Numbered from the stretch's first letter, positions 44,675-52,455 are shown. The stretch: DNA of 64,000 bases from Nocardioides sp. SR21 (GCF_022761125.1 NZ_JAKWJR010000002.1:186001-250000); one strand, 5' to 3'. The notes: a model not told the origin generated them from the letters alone. Numbers and translations are program-made.

Positions 44675-45490
44675 ATGAGCCAGACCCTGAAGTCCGTGCG
44701 GGAGTTCTACGACGAGGCGCCGCCGACCGACATCACGGAGATCTTCGGCACCTGGATGGAGCTCGTCGACGGCCTCAAGGCGAAGGTCGCGGACCGCTTC
44801 GACCTCACGCGGGACCCCTCCAGCGACGTCCTCGAGAGCTTCGGCGGCGAGAACGGCGGCCCGACCGGCCGGATCCGTGCGTACGCCGGCCCGGAGATCG
44901 ACTGGATGGTGCACTCCTACATGGAGAACGCCAAGGTCGGCTTCGCGAACATCCACCTGACGATCTGGCTCGGCCCGCAGGTGAAGGTGCCGCACTTCGG
45001 TCTCGCGCTCGGCGCGTTCCCGCAGGCCTGGATCTTCGTCGACTCCGTGCCGCGGACCAACCTGCTCACCGACACCGACTCGTTCGACCGGTACTACGGC
45101 CCGCTCAACTCCGAGTGGGAGCAGGTCCAGCAGGAGAACGACTTCCTCTCCCCGTTCGTCAGCCGCAGCGGCTTCGTCCGCGCGAGCCTGTCGCCGATGG
45201 CGCACGCCTACACCGCGCCGACCGACGGCCGCACCACCGACGTGGTCACCAAGCTCGCGACCGACCACCTCGACCGCTGGCTGCGCTGGGTCGACGAGGC
45301 CGAGCGGGTGCCGGTCGAGGAGCAGGCCGCGCTGGCCGCCGACGACCTCGCGACCCGTCGCAACATCGCCGACCGCGACCCGGCCAACGAGATGGGCGAC
45401 CGGTTCTTCGGCAAGGACCTCACCAACACCCTGGTCCGTGCCCTCTGGGGTGGCGACCGCCAGCTCCCGCGCGCCCACGAGCAGGGCTGA
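44675..45490 (+). CDS. Red chlorophyll catabolite reductase (RCCR) homologue
   Basis: 271 residues. Recalling plant RCCR, the order and spacing of its blocks match: PEIDWMVHSYMEN (cf. SPIDFVIGSW), then PHFGLALGAF with AWIFVDSVPRTNLLTD (cf. LVLILDLPHRKDLVLN) and FDRYYG, then FLSPFVSRSGFVRASLSP (cf. NPYVSPSLFVRSAFSP), and finally ADRDPANEMGDRFFGKDLTN (cf. EDDLDLQFPRMFGEEVSS), which keeps the conserved acidic residue. RCCR is a ferredoxin-dependent bilin-reductase-fold enzyme that reduces the opened chlorophyll product. No ferredoxin gene is in the window. First gene of the eight-gene operon; ATG after GAGCGAGGAG. Confidence 0.75.
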   Translation: MSQTLKSVREFYDEAPPTDITEIFGTWMELVDGLKAKVADRFDLTRDPSSDVLESFGGENGGPTGRIRAYAGPEIDWMVHSYMENAKVGFANIHLTIWLGPQVKVPHFGLALGAFPQAWIFVDSVPRTNLLTDTDSFDRYYGPLNSEWEQVQQENDFLSPFVSRSGFVRASLSPMAHAYTAPTDGRTTDVVTKLATDHLDRWLRWVDEAERVPVEEQAALAADDLATRRNIADRDPANEMGDRFFGKDLTNTLVRALWGGDRQLPRAHEQG

Positions 45491-45491
45491 C

Positions 45492-46478
45492 ATGGCCCTG
45501 GTCCGAAGCCTGCGCGCCGCCGTGCGCATCCCGGGTGCGGAGGCGCCGTACGACACGGCGCACCTGACCGTGCGCTACCCGGCCCGGCCCCCGCAGGACT
45601 CCGTCGAGGAGATGAGCGGGATGCTGCAGGCCGACCCGGAGGGCGCGCCCTTCCCGGTCGTGGTGCTCGTGTCCGGCGTCAACGTCGCGGCCGACTCCTA
45701 CCGCTGGCTGGCCTTCGAGCTGGTCGAGGCGGGCTTCGTCGTCGTCGGCTACGACTGGGTCGGGGAGCTGTTCCCGGGCCAGTACGGCCTGACGCCGGGC
45801 GTCGACATCGTCGCCGCCGGCCCGGACCACTACGGCGAGCGGCCGACGAGCCCGGCGCTGGCGCCGGTGCTCGAGGCGGTCGCCGCGCTCAACGAGTCCG
45901 GCCAGCTGGCCGGTCTGCTCGACCTCGAGAACGTCGCGCTCTTCGGCCACTCCGCCGGCGGCACCGTGGTGCTGCAGTCGTCGCGACCGAGCTGGTTCCC
46001 GAACGTGCGGGCCGTCGTCACCTACGGCGCCCACACCATGGCCTCGCAGATGCTCGGCTACCCGCCGGGCATGCTGCTGCCGGTCCCCGTCGGCGCGCCG
46101 ACCATGCTGATCGCCGGCACGAACGACGGCGTCGTCGCCGCCAGCGCGATCCGCTACGGCGAGGACCCGTCCTCGCCCGACCACAACCCGATCGAGCGCA
46201 CCTGGCGCGAGGCGCTGCCCGAGACCACCGAGTCCTGGCTGGTGAAGCTCGCCGACGCCGGGCACCTGCTGGCCGCCTACCCGGAGGACCCGTCCACCGC
46301 GCGTGGCTTCCTCGAGACGCCCACCGACGCCGACCCGGAGCGGTTGCGCGCGGTGCTCTCGGACGTCGTCATCACCTTCCTCAAGGCTCACCTCGCCGGC
46401 GACCCGGCTGCCAAGGACCGGCTGGCGAGCCTTGCCGAGAACCACCCGACCGACATCGCCGACGTACGTCGTCGCTAG
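45492..46478 (+). CDS. Alpha/beta hydrolase, chlorophyllase-like
   Basis: 328 residues. Layout resembles chlorophyllases and related esterases: FPVVVLVSGVNVAADSYRWL (oxyanion region), LVEAGFVVVGYDWVG, nucleophile in LFGHSAGGTVVLQS (GHSxGG), acid in IAGTNDGVV and His in LADAGHLLA. Chlorophyllase removes the phytol chain from chlorophyll. The GHSAGG motif and this layout are shared with dienelactone-type and polyester hydrolases, so the specific activity rests on the neighbours (RCCR-like 1 nt upstream, Rieske oxygenase 10 nt downstream). No signal peptide, so it acts inside the cell. Confidence 0.7.
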   Translation: MALVRSLRAAVRIPGAEAPYDTAHLTVRYPARPPQDSVEEMSGMLQADPEGAPFPVVVLVSGVNVAADSYRWLAFELVEAGFVVVGYDWVGELFPGQYGLTPGVDIVAAGPDHYGERPTSPALAPVLEAVAALNESGQLAGLLDLENVALFGHSAGGTVVLQSSRPSWFPNVRAVVTYGAHTMASQMLGYPPGMLLPVPVGAPTMLIAGTNDGVVAASAIRYGEDPSSPDHNPIERTWREALPETTESWLVKLADAGHLLAAYPEDPSTARGFLETPTDADPERLRAVLSDVVITFLKAHLAGDPAAKDRLASLAENHPTDIADVRRR

Positions 46479-46488
46479 GAGGAGACCC

Positions 46489-47721
46489 ATGTTCAAGAAC
46501 TTCTGGTACGCCGTCGAGTTCAGTGACGACGTCAAGCCGGGCAAGCCGATGAAGGTCAAGGTCCTCGGTCAGCAGCTGGTGCTCTACCGCAAGACCAGCG
46601 ACAACTCCGTGGTCGCGATGTCGGACCTCTGCGTGCACCGCGGTGCCGCGCTGTCCGGCGGCACGATCAAGGACGACTGCATCGTCTGTCCGTACCACGG
46701 CTGGGAGTACAAGCCGAACGGCGAGGTGCAGAAGATCCCCGCGCACCCCGACAAGGGCATCCCGCGCAAGGCGCGCATCGACTCCTACCCGGTGGTCGAG
46801 AAGTACATGTTCGTGTGGGTCTACATGGGCGACCTCCCCGAGGAGGAGCGGCCGCCGATCCCGGACTGGTCCGACATCGACGACACCGAGACCTACCGCG
46901 CCGTCACCGGCTCCTTCCTCTGGAAGTCCAACTACGAGCGCATCCTCGAGAACGGCGTCGACGTCGCGCACACGCCGTTCGTGCACGGCGGCGTCTTCGG
47001 CAACCGCGAGAAGCCCGAGGTGCCGGAGTTCGAGATCGACAGCTCGCCGTGGCACTGCAAGGTCTCGGTCGTGCTCAACCCGCCGAACTCCAAGGGCATC
47101 TGGGGCATGCTCAACCCCAACAAGACCAAGAACCTCAAGGAGCGCCCGCCGGTCCCGGTCTCGACGACCTGGTACCTGCCGAACCTCCTGCTGCTCGACG
47201 TCGGCACGCCGATGGGCCAGCTCAAGATCTTCGACGTGAACATCCCGATCGACGAGGAGACCACGCTGGTCAAGTTCGTCGCGCTGCGCACGTTCTTCAA
47301 GGGCAAGTGGGCCGACGGCGACGCCCGCCGCCGCGTGTTCAAGGTCCTCTACGAGGACCAGGCCGTGGTCGACGAGGTTCGCCCGGAGCTGCTGCCGTTC
47401 GACCTCTCGGACGAGCTCCACGTGAAGAGCGACATCAACGCGGTGCTCTACCGCCGTCGCCGCCAGGAGCTCATCGACGCCGGCTGGAGCGTCGAGGGCA
47501 ACACGATCGTGGGCGAGGGCCCGGCGCGGGTCGAGGCGCGGGTCATCCCGTCGCCGATCCGCAAGGAGGTCCCCGAGCTCGCCAGCGCGTGGAACTTCAA
47601 GGAGGTCCGCAGCCGGCAGATCAAGTCCGGCATCGACGAGCGCGAGGCGCGCGGCGACGTACCCCGCACCGACAGCACGTCTTCTTCCAACGGCTCGACC
47701 ATCGAGGAGATCAAGGCATGA
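46489..47721 (+). CDS. Rieske non-heme iron oxygenase, candidate macrocycle-opening enzyme
   Basis: 410 residues. The Rieske centre is C48-x-H50 ... C67-x2-H70 (LCVHRGAAL, CPYHGWEY). The mononuclear iron facial triad starts D158-x2-H161-x4-H166 (NGVDVAHTPFVHGG). This is the oxygenase alpha type without beta subunit, the class that includes plant pheophorbide a oxygenase (PaO), which opens the chlorophyll ring. The plant C-terminal CxxC and membrane anchor are not seen. No reductase or ferredoxin is adjacent. The ATG at 46489 is preceded by AGGAGGAG. Vanillate-demethylase-type activity remains an alternative. Confidence 0.85.
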   Translation: MFKNFWYAVEFSDDVKPGKPMKVKVLGQQLVLYRKTSDNSVVAMSDLCVHRGAALSGGTIKDDCIVCPYHGWEYKPNGEVQKIPAHPDKGIPRKARIDSYPVVEKYMFVWVYMGDLPEEERPPIPDWSDIDDTETYRAVTGSFLWKSNYERILENGVDVAHTPFVHGGVFGNREKPEVPEFEIDSSPWHCKVSVVLNPPNSKGIWGMLNPNKTKNLKERPPVPVSTTWYLPNLLLLDVGTPMGQLKIFDVNIPIDEETTLVKFVALRTFFKGKWADGDARRRVFKVLYEDQAVVDEVRPELLPFDLSDELHVKSDINAVLYRRRRQELIDAGWSVEGNTIVGEGPARVEARVIPSPIRKEVPELASAWNFKEVRSRQIKSGIDEREARGDVPRTDSTSSSNGSTIEEIKA

Positions 47722-48482
47722 CCAGCCTGTCCGGAACCCTGTGCCACGGCACGCTCGACACGATCGTCGAGCGGGGCAACCTCACCGAGGTGACGTCCGC
47801 CGACGGCGGCCCGCTCATCGAGCTGGTGTCGGAGGCCTTCGGCCCGGTCGGTGAGGCCCGCGTCTTCTCCGGCGAGCGGGTCGCCAAGGCCGTGTACGTC
47901 GGCCTCGCGGTCCCGGCGATCGGCCTCGACAGCCACATGGTCTTCGCGTTCAGCCCGGCCGGCGTCCCGGTCCCGCACTTCACGCTGGACTCGGTGTTCG
48001 GCCAGGGCACCTACGCCTTCCACCTCGACCTGATCCCGCGGGTCGACATCGGCACGCACCTGTCGTACCTCGACTGGGCGCACACCCCGCTGGACGCGAC
48101 GTTCGACGAGGTCACCAGCCGACCCGGCCTGACCAAGACCGCGATCGGTCCGCGCCAGTTCTCGCTGATGTCGCCGTGGATGCTGGTGCAGCGCGCCGAC
48201 GAGGAGGCCTTCCGCGGTATGGACGGCGCCGTGAAGTCGTACCTCGACCACTGGTTCAGCCTGGTCGAGGGTGAGGTTCCGGACGCCGTCCTCGCGGACG
48301 TGTCGGACACCGACCTCCCGACCCGCGACGAGCGCAACCGCGCGCTGGTCTTCAGCCCCGACGTCGACAAGGTCTGGGCCCAGGTGGAGCAGCTCATCGG
48401 CGCCGAGCAGACCGAGGCCGTGCGCACCCTCCTCCTCGACAACACGCTGCCCCAGGTCCCGGGCAAGGCGGTGACCGCATGA
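47718..48482 (+). CDS. Second RCCR/bilin-reductase-like protein
   Basis: 254 residues. It repeats the RCCR-type order in diverged form: VYVGLAVPAIGLDSHMVFAF, then PVPHFTLDSVFGQGTYAFHL with LDLIPRVDIGTHLSYLD (cf. PHFGLALGAF and FVDSVPRTNLL in the first), LMSPWMLVQRADEEAFRG (cf. VSRSGFVRASLSP) and a C-terminal VDKVWAQVEQLIGAEQTEAV. The common core PxPHFxLxxxFGxxxxxxHxDLIPR supports the same ferredoxin-dependent bilin reductase fold. It is coupled to the Rieske gene by a 4-nt overlap. It could reduce a later bilin or be a scaffold. Homology to RCCR is weaker than for the 44675 gene. Confidence 0.55.
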   Translation: MTSLSGTLCHGTLDTIVERGNLTEVTSADGGPLIELVSEAFGPVGEARVFSGERVAKAVYVGLAVPAIGLDSHMVFAFSPAGVPVPHFTLDSVFGQGTYAFHLDLIPRVDIGTHLSYLDWAHTPLDATFDEVTSRPGLTKTAIGPRQFSLMSPWMLVQRADEEAFRGMDGAVKSYLDHWFSLVEGEVPDAVLADVSDTDLPTRDERNRALVFSPDVDKVWAQVEQLIGAEQTEAVRTLLLDNTLPQVPGKAVTA

Positions 48483-49432
48483 GCAACGCCGAGACCAGCG
48501 AGTGGCAGAAGCGCATCGAGGGGGAGTGGCACGGTCGTCCGGGCCTCTTCGACGCCGAGGGCAACCACGTCGGCTTCGAGCGCGTCGACCGCGCGAGCGT
48601 CGTCGAGGACGGCGTCTCCCGCTACTGGATGCACACCTCGCTCGAGGGTGCGGGTCCGCTGCGCAACCGCTTCGAGCTGGGCGCGCACTTCGACTTCGGC
48701 ATCGTCGACTCCGACCAGAACCGTGTCTACTGCGGCCCTGACTTCTACGGCACCGGCCAGCCCTACGGCCTGTTCGTCGAGGCCAACTACTACTCGCCCG
48801 GCTGGCAGGCGGACCTCCGCACCTGGAACCAGGTGCTGCCCGACGGCGAGACCCAGGTCTACTCCTCGGTGCTGCACGACGGCTGGGCCGTGTGCGCGGT
48901 GTTCAACGGCATCTACAAGCGCACGTTCGACCACAAGACCAACCCGGAGACGCAGAAGTTCGTCGACGAGTGGATCGCGCTCGAGACCGAGCGCGGCTCG
49001 CGCCCGCAGGTGCTGCCGACCAAGGAGAAGGGCGCCTGGAAGGGCGAGCTCTTCCTCAACCCGGTCGACCAGAGCGACGCCGGCAAGGTCGACGTCGTCA
49101 TCGAGCACGACCCGCTGTCGCTGCGTCGCGCCCGCCAGCAGATCACCTGGAGCGGCGACCTCGAGCGCAGCTACGGCTTCGAGCGGCTCCGCGACGGCGC
49201 CCGCACGCAGTACGAAGGCCCGGACGTCTGGGGCAACGCGATCTCCTACGGCCGCGCGCTCTTCACGACGCAGCACATCATGAACGCCGACTCGCGTGGC
49301 GTGGAGAAGATCCGCGGCCGTGAGGTGCTCATCGACGCCGACACCCGCGAGCTCGCGGTCGTCTGGCAGCTGATGAGCGGCGAGACCACCACGCACTTCG
49401 TGCACGGTCTGCTGACCTGGGAGAGCGCGTGA
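48479..49432 (+). CDS. Conserved protein of unknown function in the RCCR operon, calycin-like pattern
   Basis: 317 residues, no signal peptide or membrane segment. It is predicted to be beta-rich: WQKRIEGEWHGRPGLFDAEG at the start resembles the W-x-G opening of lipocalin/nitrobindin-like barrels, followed by many short strands with paired aromatic residues (YWMHTSLEGAGPLRNRFELG, VYCGPDFYGTGQPYGLFVEA, and HFVHGLLTWESA at the end). A barrel that binds a tetrapyrrole or lipid is a guess from context. I do not recognise a named family. Coupled by 4-nt overlaps on both sides, so it belongs with the neighbouring enzymes. Confidence 0.6.
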   Translation: MSNAETSEWQKRIEGEWHGRPGLFDAEGNHVGFERVDRASVVEDGVSRYWMHTSLEGAGPLRNRFELGAHFDFGIVDSDQNRVYCGPDFYGTGQPYGLFVEANYYSPGWQADLRTWNQVLPDGETQVYSSVLHDGWAVCAVFNGIYKRTFDHKTNPETQKFVDEWIALETERGSRPQVLPTKEKGAWKGELFLNPVDQSDAGKVDVVIEHDPLSLRRARQQITWSGDLERSYGFERLRDGARTQYEGPDVWGNAISYGRALFTTQHIMNADSRGVEKIRGREVLIDADTRELAVVWQLMSGETTTHFVHGLLTWESA

Positions 49433-50238
49433 GCGCCGGCCAAGGCCGCGTCGTCGTCATCACCGGCGGCACTCGCGGCATCGGCCTCGGCCTGGCGCGC
49501 GAGCTCCTGGCGCGCGACTGCCGGGTCGTGATCTGCGGCCGCTCGGAGGCCGCTGTCACCAAGGCGCTCGGCGAGCTGGACGCCGGCATCAAGGCGACCG
49601 GCATCCCCGCGGACGTCACGTCCCGGGAGTCGGTGCAGGCACTCTGGGACCACGCGGTGGCGACGTACGGCCACGTGGACATCTGGATCAACAACGCCGG
49701 CATCTCCGCGCCGCGCCGCCCGCTGACCGAGGTGTCGCAGGACACCGTCGCGTCCGTGGTCGCGACGAACCTGTTCGGCGCCACCAACGGCAGCGTGGTC
49801 GCGATGGCCGGACTGCAGCAGCAGGCGGCCGGCGGCTGGATCTGGAACATGGAGGGCTTCGGCTCGACCGGCCAGGTGCAGCCCGGGATGGCGGCGTACG
49901 GCGCCTCGAAGCGGGCCGTGACCTACCTGACCGAGACGCTGGTCAAGGAGGCCAAGGACACCAACGTGAAGGTCGGCTTCCTGTCGCCCGGCATCGTGGC
50001 GACCGACCTGCTGATGGACGACTACGACGGTCAGCCCGAGGCGATGGAGAAGGCGAAGAAGATCTTCAACATCCTCGGTGACCGCGTCGAGACCGTGACG
50101 CCGTACCTCGCCGACGGCGTGCTCGCCGCGACGAAGTCCGGCAGCCGCGTCGCCTGGCTGACCAAGGCCAAGGCGATGGGACGGTTCGCGACCGCGGGCT
50201 TCAAGAAGCGTGACATCTTCGCTGAGGGTGCTGCCTGA
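49429..50238 (+). CDS. Short-chain dehydrogenase of the NYC1/NOL (chlorophyll b reductase) type
   Basis: 269 residues. Rossmann motif GGTRGIGLGLAREL, NNAG, and YGASK as the catalytic Tyr/Lys. Beyond general SDR features, NYC1/NOL-specific blocks occur: GGWIWNMEGFGSTG (cf. GGHIFNMDGAGSGG in NYC1), VGFLSPGIVATDLLM (cf. SPGMVLTELLL), KIFNILGDRVETVTPYLADG (cf. QMFNIICELPETVARTLVPR). In plants this enzyme reduces the formyl group of chlorophyll b, the entry step of its breakdown. The neighbourhood with RCCR, Rieske and chlorophyllase-like genes strengthens the call. GTG start overlapping the preceding stop by 4 nt. Substrate could be another formyl-tetrapyrrole. Confidence 0.72.
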   Translation: MSAGQGRVVVITGGTRGIGLGLARELLARDCRVVICGRSEAAVTKALGELDAGIKATGIPADVTSRESVQALWDHAVATYGHVDIWINNAGISAPRRPLTEVSQDTVASVVATNLFGATNGSVVAMAGLQQQAAGGWIWNMEGFGSTGQVQPGMAAYGASKRAVTYLTETLVKEAKDTNVKVGFLSPGIVATDLLMDDYDGQPEAMEKAKKIFNILGDRVETVTPYLADGVLAATKSGSRVAWLTKAKAMGRFATAGFKKRDIFAEGAA

Positions 50239-50918
50239 TGGCGGTCGATCCCTGCACGGAGTACGGCCTGGCGCTCGCCATCGAGGACTTCGTCCCGGTG
50301 CTGCTCGCCGGCTCCGGGTCCGTGGTGCTCGCGCAGGCCGCCGGCCGGGTGCTGCCCGCCGTCCGCATCCCCGCGCTGCTCGCCGGCATGCTGGTCACCC
50401 TGGGTGGCTTCTGCAAGGCGCTCTGGAAGACCCTCGTCGCGGCCGAGCCGTGCCGTGACTACCCGTTCCTCGAGGGCATGCTGTTCCCGTGCCTGGCCTT
50501 CGGCTTCGCGGGCATCGCCTGCGCGCTGGTCGGCGTGTGGCGCGGCCAGCAGGTGCCGTGGTGGCCGTTCCTGGTCGTCCCCGGCGTCGGCGCCGTCGTG
50601 GCGCTGTCGGTGGGGGACACCTGGCCGCTGCTGGTCGTCGCCGCCATCGGTGCGGTGTTCGTCGGCATCCTCGGGATCCGGCTCTCACGCCGCTACGGCT
50701 TCACCGCCGGCATCGCCTTCTACGTGGTCTACATCGTCGGCACGCTCGTGCTGCCGCCGCTGGCCGCCCGGCCGCACCAGTCGGAGGAGGTGCAGTGGGC
50801 GGAGCAGCTGACGAACTCCGTCGTCCAGCTGTGCTTCCTGCTCGGCGCGATCGGCATCCGGAGGCGCGTGACGCAGACCGACGCCCCCACTCCCGTCGAC
50901 GCAGGAGCTCGTACGTGA
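50238..50918 (+). CDS. Polytopic membrane protein of unknown function (RCCR operon)
   Basis: 226 residues with about seven predicted membrane helices between residues 12 and 205, short loops and a short basic C-terminus. Four Cys occur in or near membranes (C6, C58, C73, C83, with PC before TM3). It shares its start codon A with the SDR stop and overlaps the next gene's start by 4 nt. Possible roles are a transporter of the tetrapyrrole or its product, or a membrane partner of the redox enzymes. No family recognised. Confidence 0.7.
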   Translation: MAVDPCTEYGLALAIEDFVPVLLAGSGSVVLAQAAGRVLPAVRIPALLAGMLVTLGGFCKALWKTLVAAEPCRDYPFLEGMLFPCLAFGFAGIACALVGVWRGQQVPWWPFLVVPGVGAVVALSVGDTWPLLVVAAIGAVFVGILGIRLSRRYGFTAGIAFYVVYIVGTLVLPPLAARPHQSEEVQWAEQLTNSVVQLCFLLGAIGIRRRVTQTDAPTPVDAGART

Positions 50919-51661
50919 CCGACCGCCTCGGCTACCGCCGCAAGTTCGGCGTGATCGCCCCGAGCACGAACACCATCGTGCAGCCCGAGTTCGACATGAT
51001 GCGGGTCCCCGGCGTCACCTCGCACTACGGCCGGATCCTGATCCGGGACGGCCGGATCGGCGACGACGAGGGCATGGAGGCGCTGCTCGAGCAGATCCGC
51101 GCGTCCATGGCCGACTGCGTCGAGGGCATCATGACCATGCAGCCCGACTACATGGTCATGGGCATGAGCGCCGAGACGTTCTGGGACGGCGTCGAGGGCA
51201 ACCGGCAGTTCGTCGCACAGATCAAGGAGCTGTCCGGCGGTCTCGACGTCGCGACCGGCGCCGAGGCCTGCGAGCGGGCGCTGAAGCTCTTCGGTGCCAA
51301 GAAGATCGGCGTGGTCACGCCGTACACGCCCATCGGCGACGCGAACGTCCGCAAGTTCTTCACTGAGCTCGGCTTCGAGGTCGGCAAGATCAAGGGGCTG
51401 GCCTGCGAGAGCGCGGTCGCGATCGCGCACGTGTCGGAGCAGACCCTGCGCGAGGCGATCATCGAGGTCAACGAGCCCGACGTCGACGCGATCGTGCAGT
51501 GCGGCACCAACCTCTGCATGACCGAGCTCGCCGACGAGGCCGAGCGCTGGCTGGGCAAGCCGGTGATCGCGATCAACGCCGCCACCTGGTGGATGGCGCT
51601 GCGCGACAACGGCATCGAGGAGAAGCTGTACGGGTACGGCTCGCTCCTGCGCGACCACTGA
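50915..51661 (+). CDS. Asp/Glu racemase superfamily protein (maleate isomerase/arylmalonate decarboxylase-like)
   Basis: 248 residues. It resembles maleate cis-trans isomerase (FGVIAPSTNTIVQPEFDMMR at the start, VVTPYTPIGDANVRKFFTEL, ALRDNGIEEKLYG). The second catalytic Cys is present (C196 in IVQCGTNLC), but the position of the first Cys is occupied by Met-Ser (M84-S85 in VMGMSAETFW). That single-Cys state is seen in arylmalonate decarboxylase, so the reaction may be decarboxylation or a modified isomerisation of a maleate-type acid. GTG start, overlapping the preceding stop. It closes the eight-gene operon and fits a maleimide/maleate fate of pyrrole rings. Confidence 0.78.
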   Translation: MTDRLGYRRKFGVIAPSTNTIVQPEFDMMRVPGVTSHYGRILIRDGRIGDDEGMEALLEQIRASMADCVEGIMTMQPDYMVMGMSAETFWDGVEGNRQFVAQIKELSGGLDVATGAEACERALKLFGAKKIGVVTPYTPIGDANVRKFFTELGFEVGKIKGLACESAVAIAHVSEQTLREAIIEVNEPDVDAIVQCGTNLCMTELADEAERWLGKPVIAINAATWWMALRDNGIEEKLYGYGSLLRDH

Positions 51662-51677
51662 GTTCTAGGCTCGTCAC

Positions 51678-51836
51678 GTGTACGCCGCGCTCTGGCGCCT
51701 GCTCCCTGGCCCTGTGTGGCTGAAGGTGGTCGAGGCGCTCGTCCTGGTCGGTCTCGTCCTGTGGGTGCTGCTCGCCCTGGTCTTCCCGGCCGTCGAGCCG
51801 CTGCTGCCGTTCGACCGCATCGCGGTGGGGGACTAG
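51678..51836 (+). CDS. Small membrane protein (52 aa)
   Basis: GTG start at 51678; one membrane helix (residues ~13-36, VWLKVVEALVLVGLVLWVLL) then VFPAVEPLLPFDRIAVGD. This pattern (WRLLPGP, helix, P-x-x-EPLLPF) is a recurring tiny actinobacterial protein of unknown role. It starts 16 bp after the operon's last stop and has no visible strong ribosome site, so it may be transcribed with the operon or independently. Too short for certainty. Confidence 0.6.
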   Translation: MYAALWRLLPGPVWLKVVEALVLVGLVLWVLLALVFPAVEPLLPFDRIAVGD

Positions 51837-51865
51837 GTCTGCTGCTCGTGGGGTAGGACGGACCC

Positions 51866-52024
51866 ATGACGTACTGGATCATCGCCGCCGTCATCGTCGC
51901 CGCGCTCCTCCTCGCGCTCGCGTGGTGGAGCAGCGGGCGGTCTCGTGGTCGTGCTGCCCGTCCTGACGCGGCCTCCGAGAACGACCGCAGCCGGGGCAAC
52001 CTGTACGACCGCGGCACCATGTAG
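51866..52024 (+). CDS. Small membrane-anchored protein (52 aa)
   Basis: ATG at 51866 after GTAGGACGGACCC; MTYWIIAAVIVAALLLALAW forms one membrane helix, followed by a hydrophilic Arg/Ser/Asp tail (SSGRSRGRAARPDAASENDR). The frame is intact for 52 codons. No family recognised. It lies 29 bp after the previous small gene and 10 bp before the YqeY gene, so a short operon is possible. Confidence 0.55.
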   Translation: MTYWIIAAVIVAALLLALAWWSSGRSRGRAARPDAASENDRSRGNLYDRGTM

Positions 52025-52034
52025 CGTCCCTCCC

Positions 52035-52397
52035 GTGCCGGATCTCCAAGCCCGCCTGCGCGAGGACCTCACCACCGCGCTGCGCGCCCGCGACCGGGTG
52101 ACCGCAGGGGTGCTGCGCACCGCGCTCTCCGCCATCGCGAACGCCGAGGCCCAGCCCGCGCCTGCCGACACTCCCGTGAGCCTGCGAACCGAGGGCGTCA
52201 TCGCCGGCGCTGCCACCGGCCTCGGCGCCGCCGATGTCGCTCGCCGCGAGCTCACCGCCGCCGACGTGCGCACGATCGTCGCCGGGGAGCGCGACGAGCG
52301 GCTCGCCTCCGCTGCCGACCTCGACGCGCGCGGTGCCGCCGAGGCGGCTGCGGCGCTGCGTACCGAGGCGGCGTTGCTCGACCAGTACCTGGACTGA
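52035..52397 (+). CDS. YqeY/GatB-like protein
   Basis: 120 residues, helical. N-terminal LQARLREDLTTALRARDRVT with RTALSAIANAEAQ, and the C-terminal EAAAALRTEAALLDQYLD helices are the GatB/YqeY pattern (the family resembles the tRNA-binding domain of GatB). Found widely in bacteria; role not established. GTG at 52035 is preceded by a weak site. Stops 16 bp before the first hairpin repeat. Confidence 0.75.
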   Translation: MPDLQARLREDLTTALRARDRVTAGVLRTALSAIANAEAQPAPADTPVSLRTEGVIAGAATGLGAADVARRELTAADVRTIVAGERDERLASAADLDARGAAEAAAALRTEAALLDQYLD

Positions 52398-52413
52398 CCG
52401 GCCGCCGGGCACG

Positions 52414-52455
52414 GTGGTTGAGGAAGGCGCGCTGGCGCCTGTCCCGAAACCACCT
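52414..52455. repeat. REP-like hairpin element, copy 1
   Basis: Begins GGTGGTTGAGG and ends CCCGAAACCACC, with an inner perfect stem AGGCGC/GCGCCT. It is 35/42 identical to the element at 52617-52658 and shares the same GGTGGTT...AACCACC ends with the inverted copy at 54343-54381. Confidence 0.8.

Noticed and set aside
26830..51661. Nicotinate (nic) degradation cluster
   Set aside because: Maleamate-hydrolase-like and maleate-isomerase-like genes suggested it, but the molybdenum hydroxylase, 6-hydroxynicotinate monooxygenase, NicX dioxygenase and formamidase are absent.
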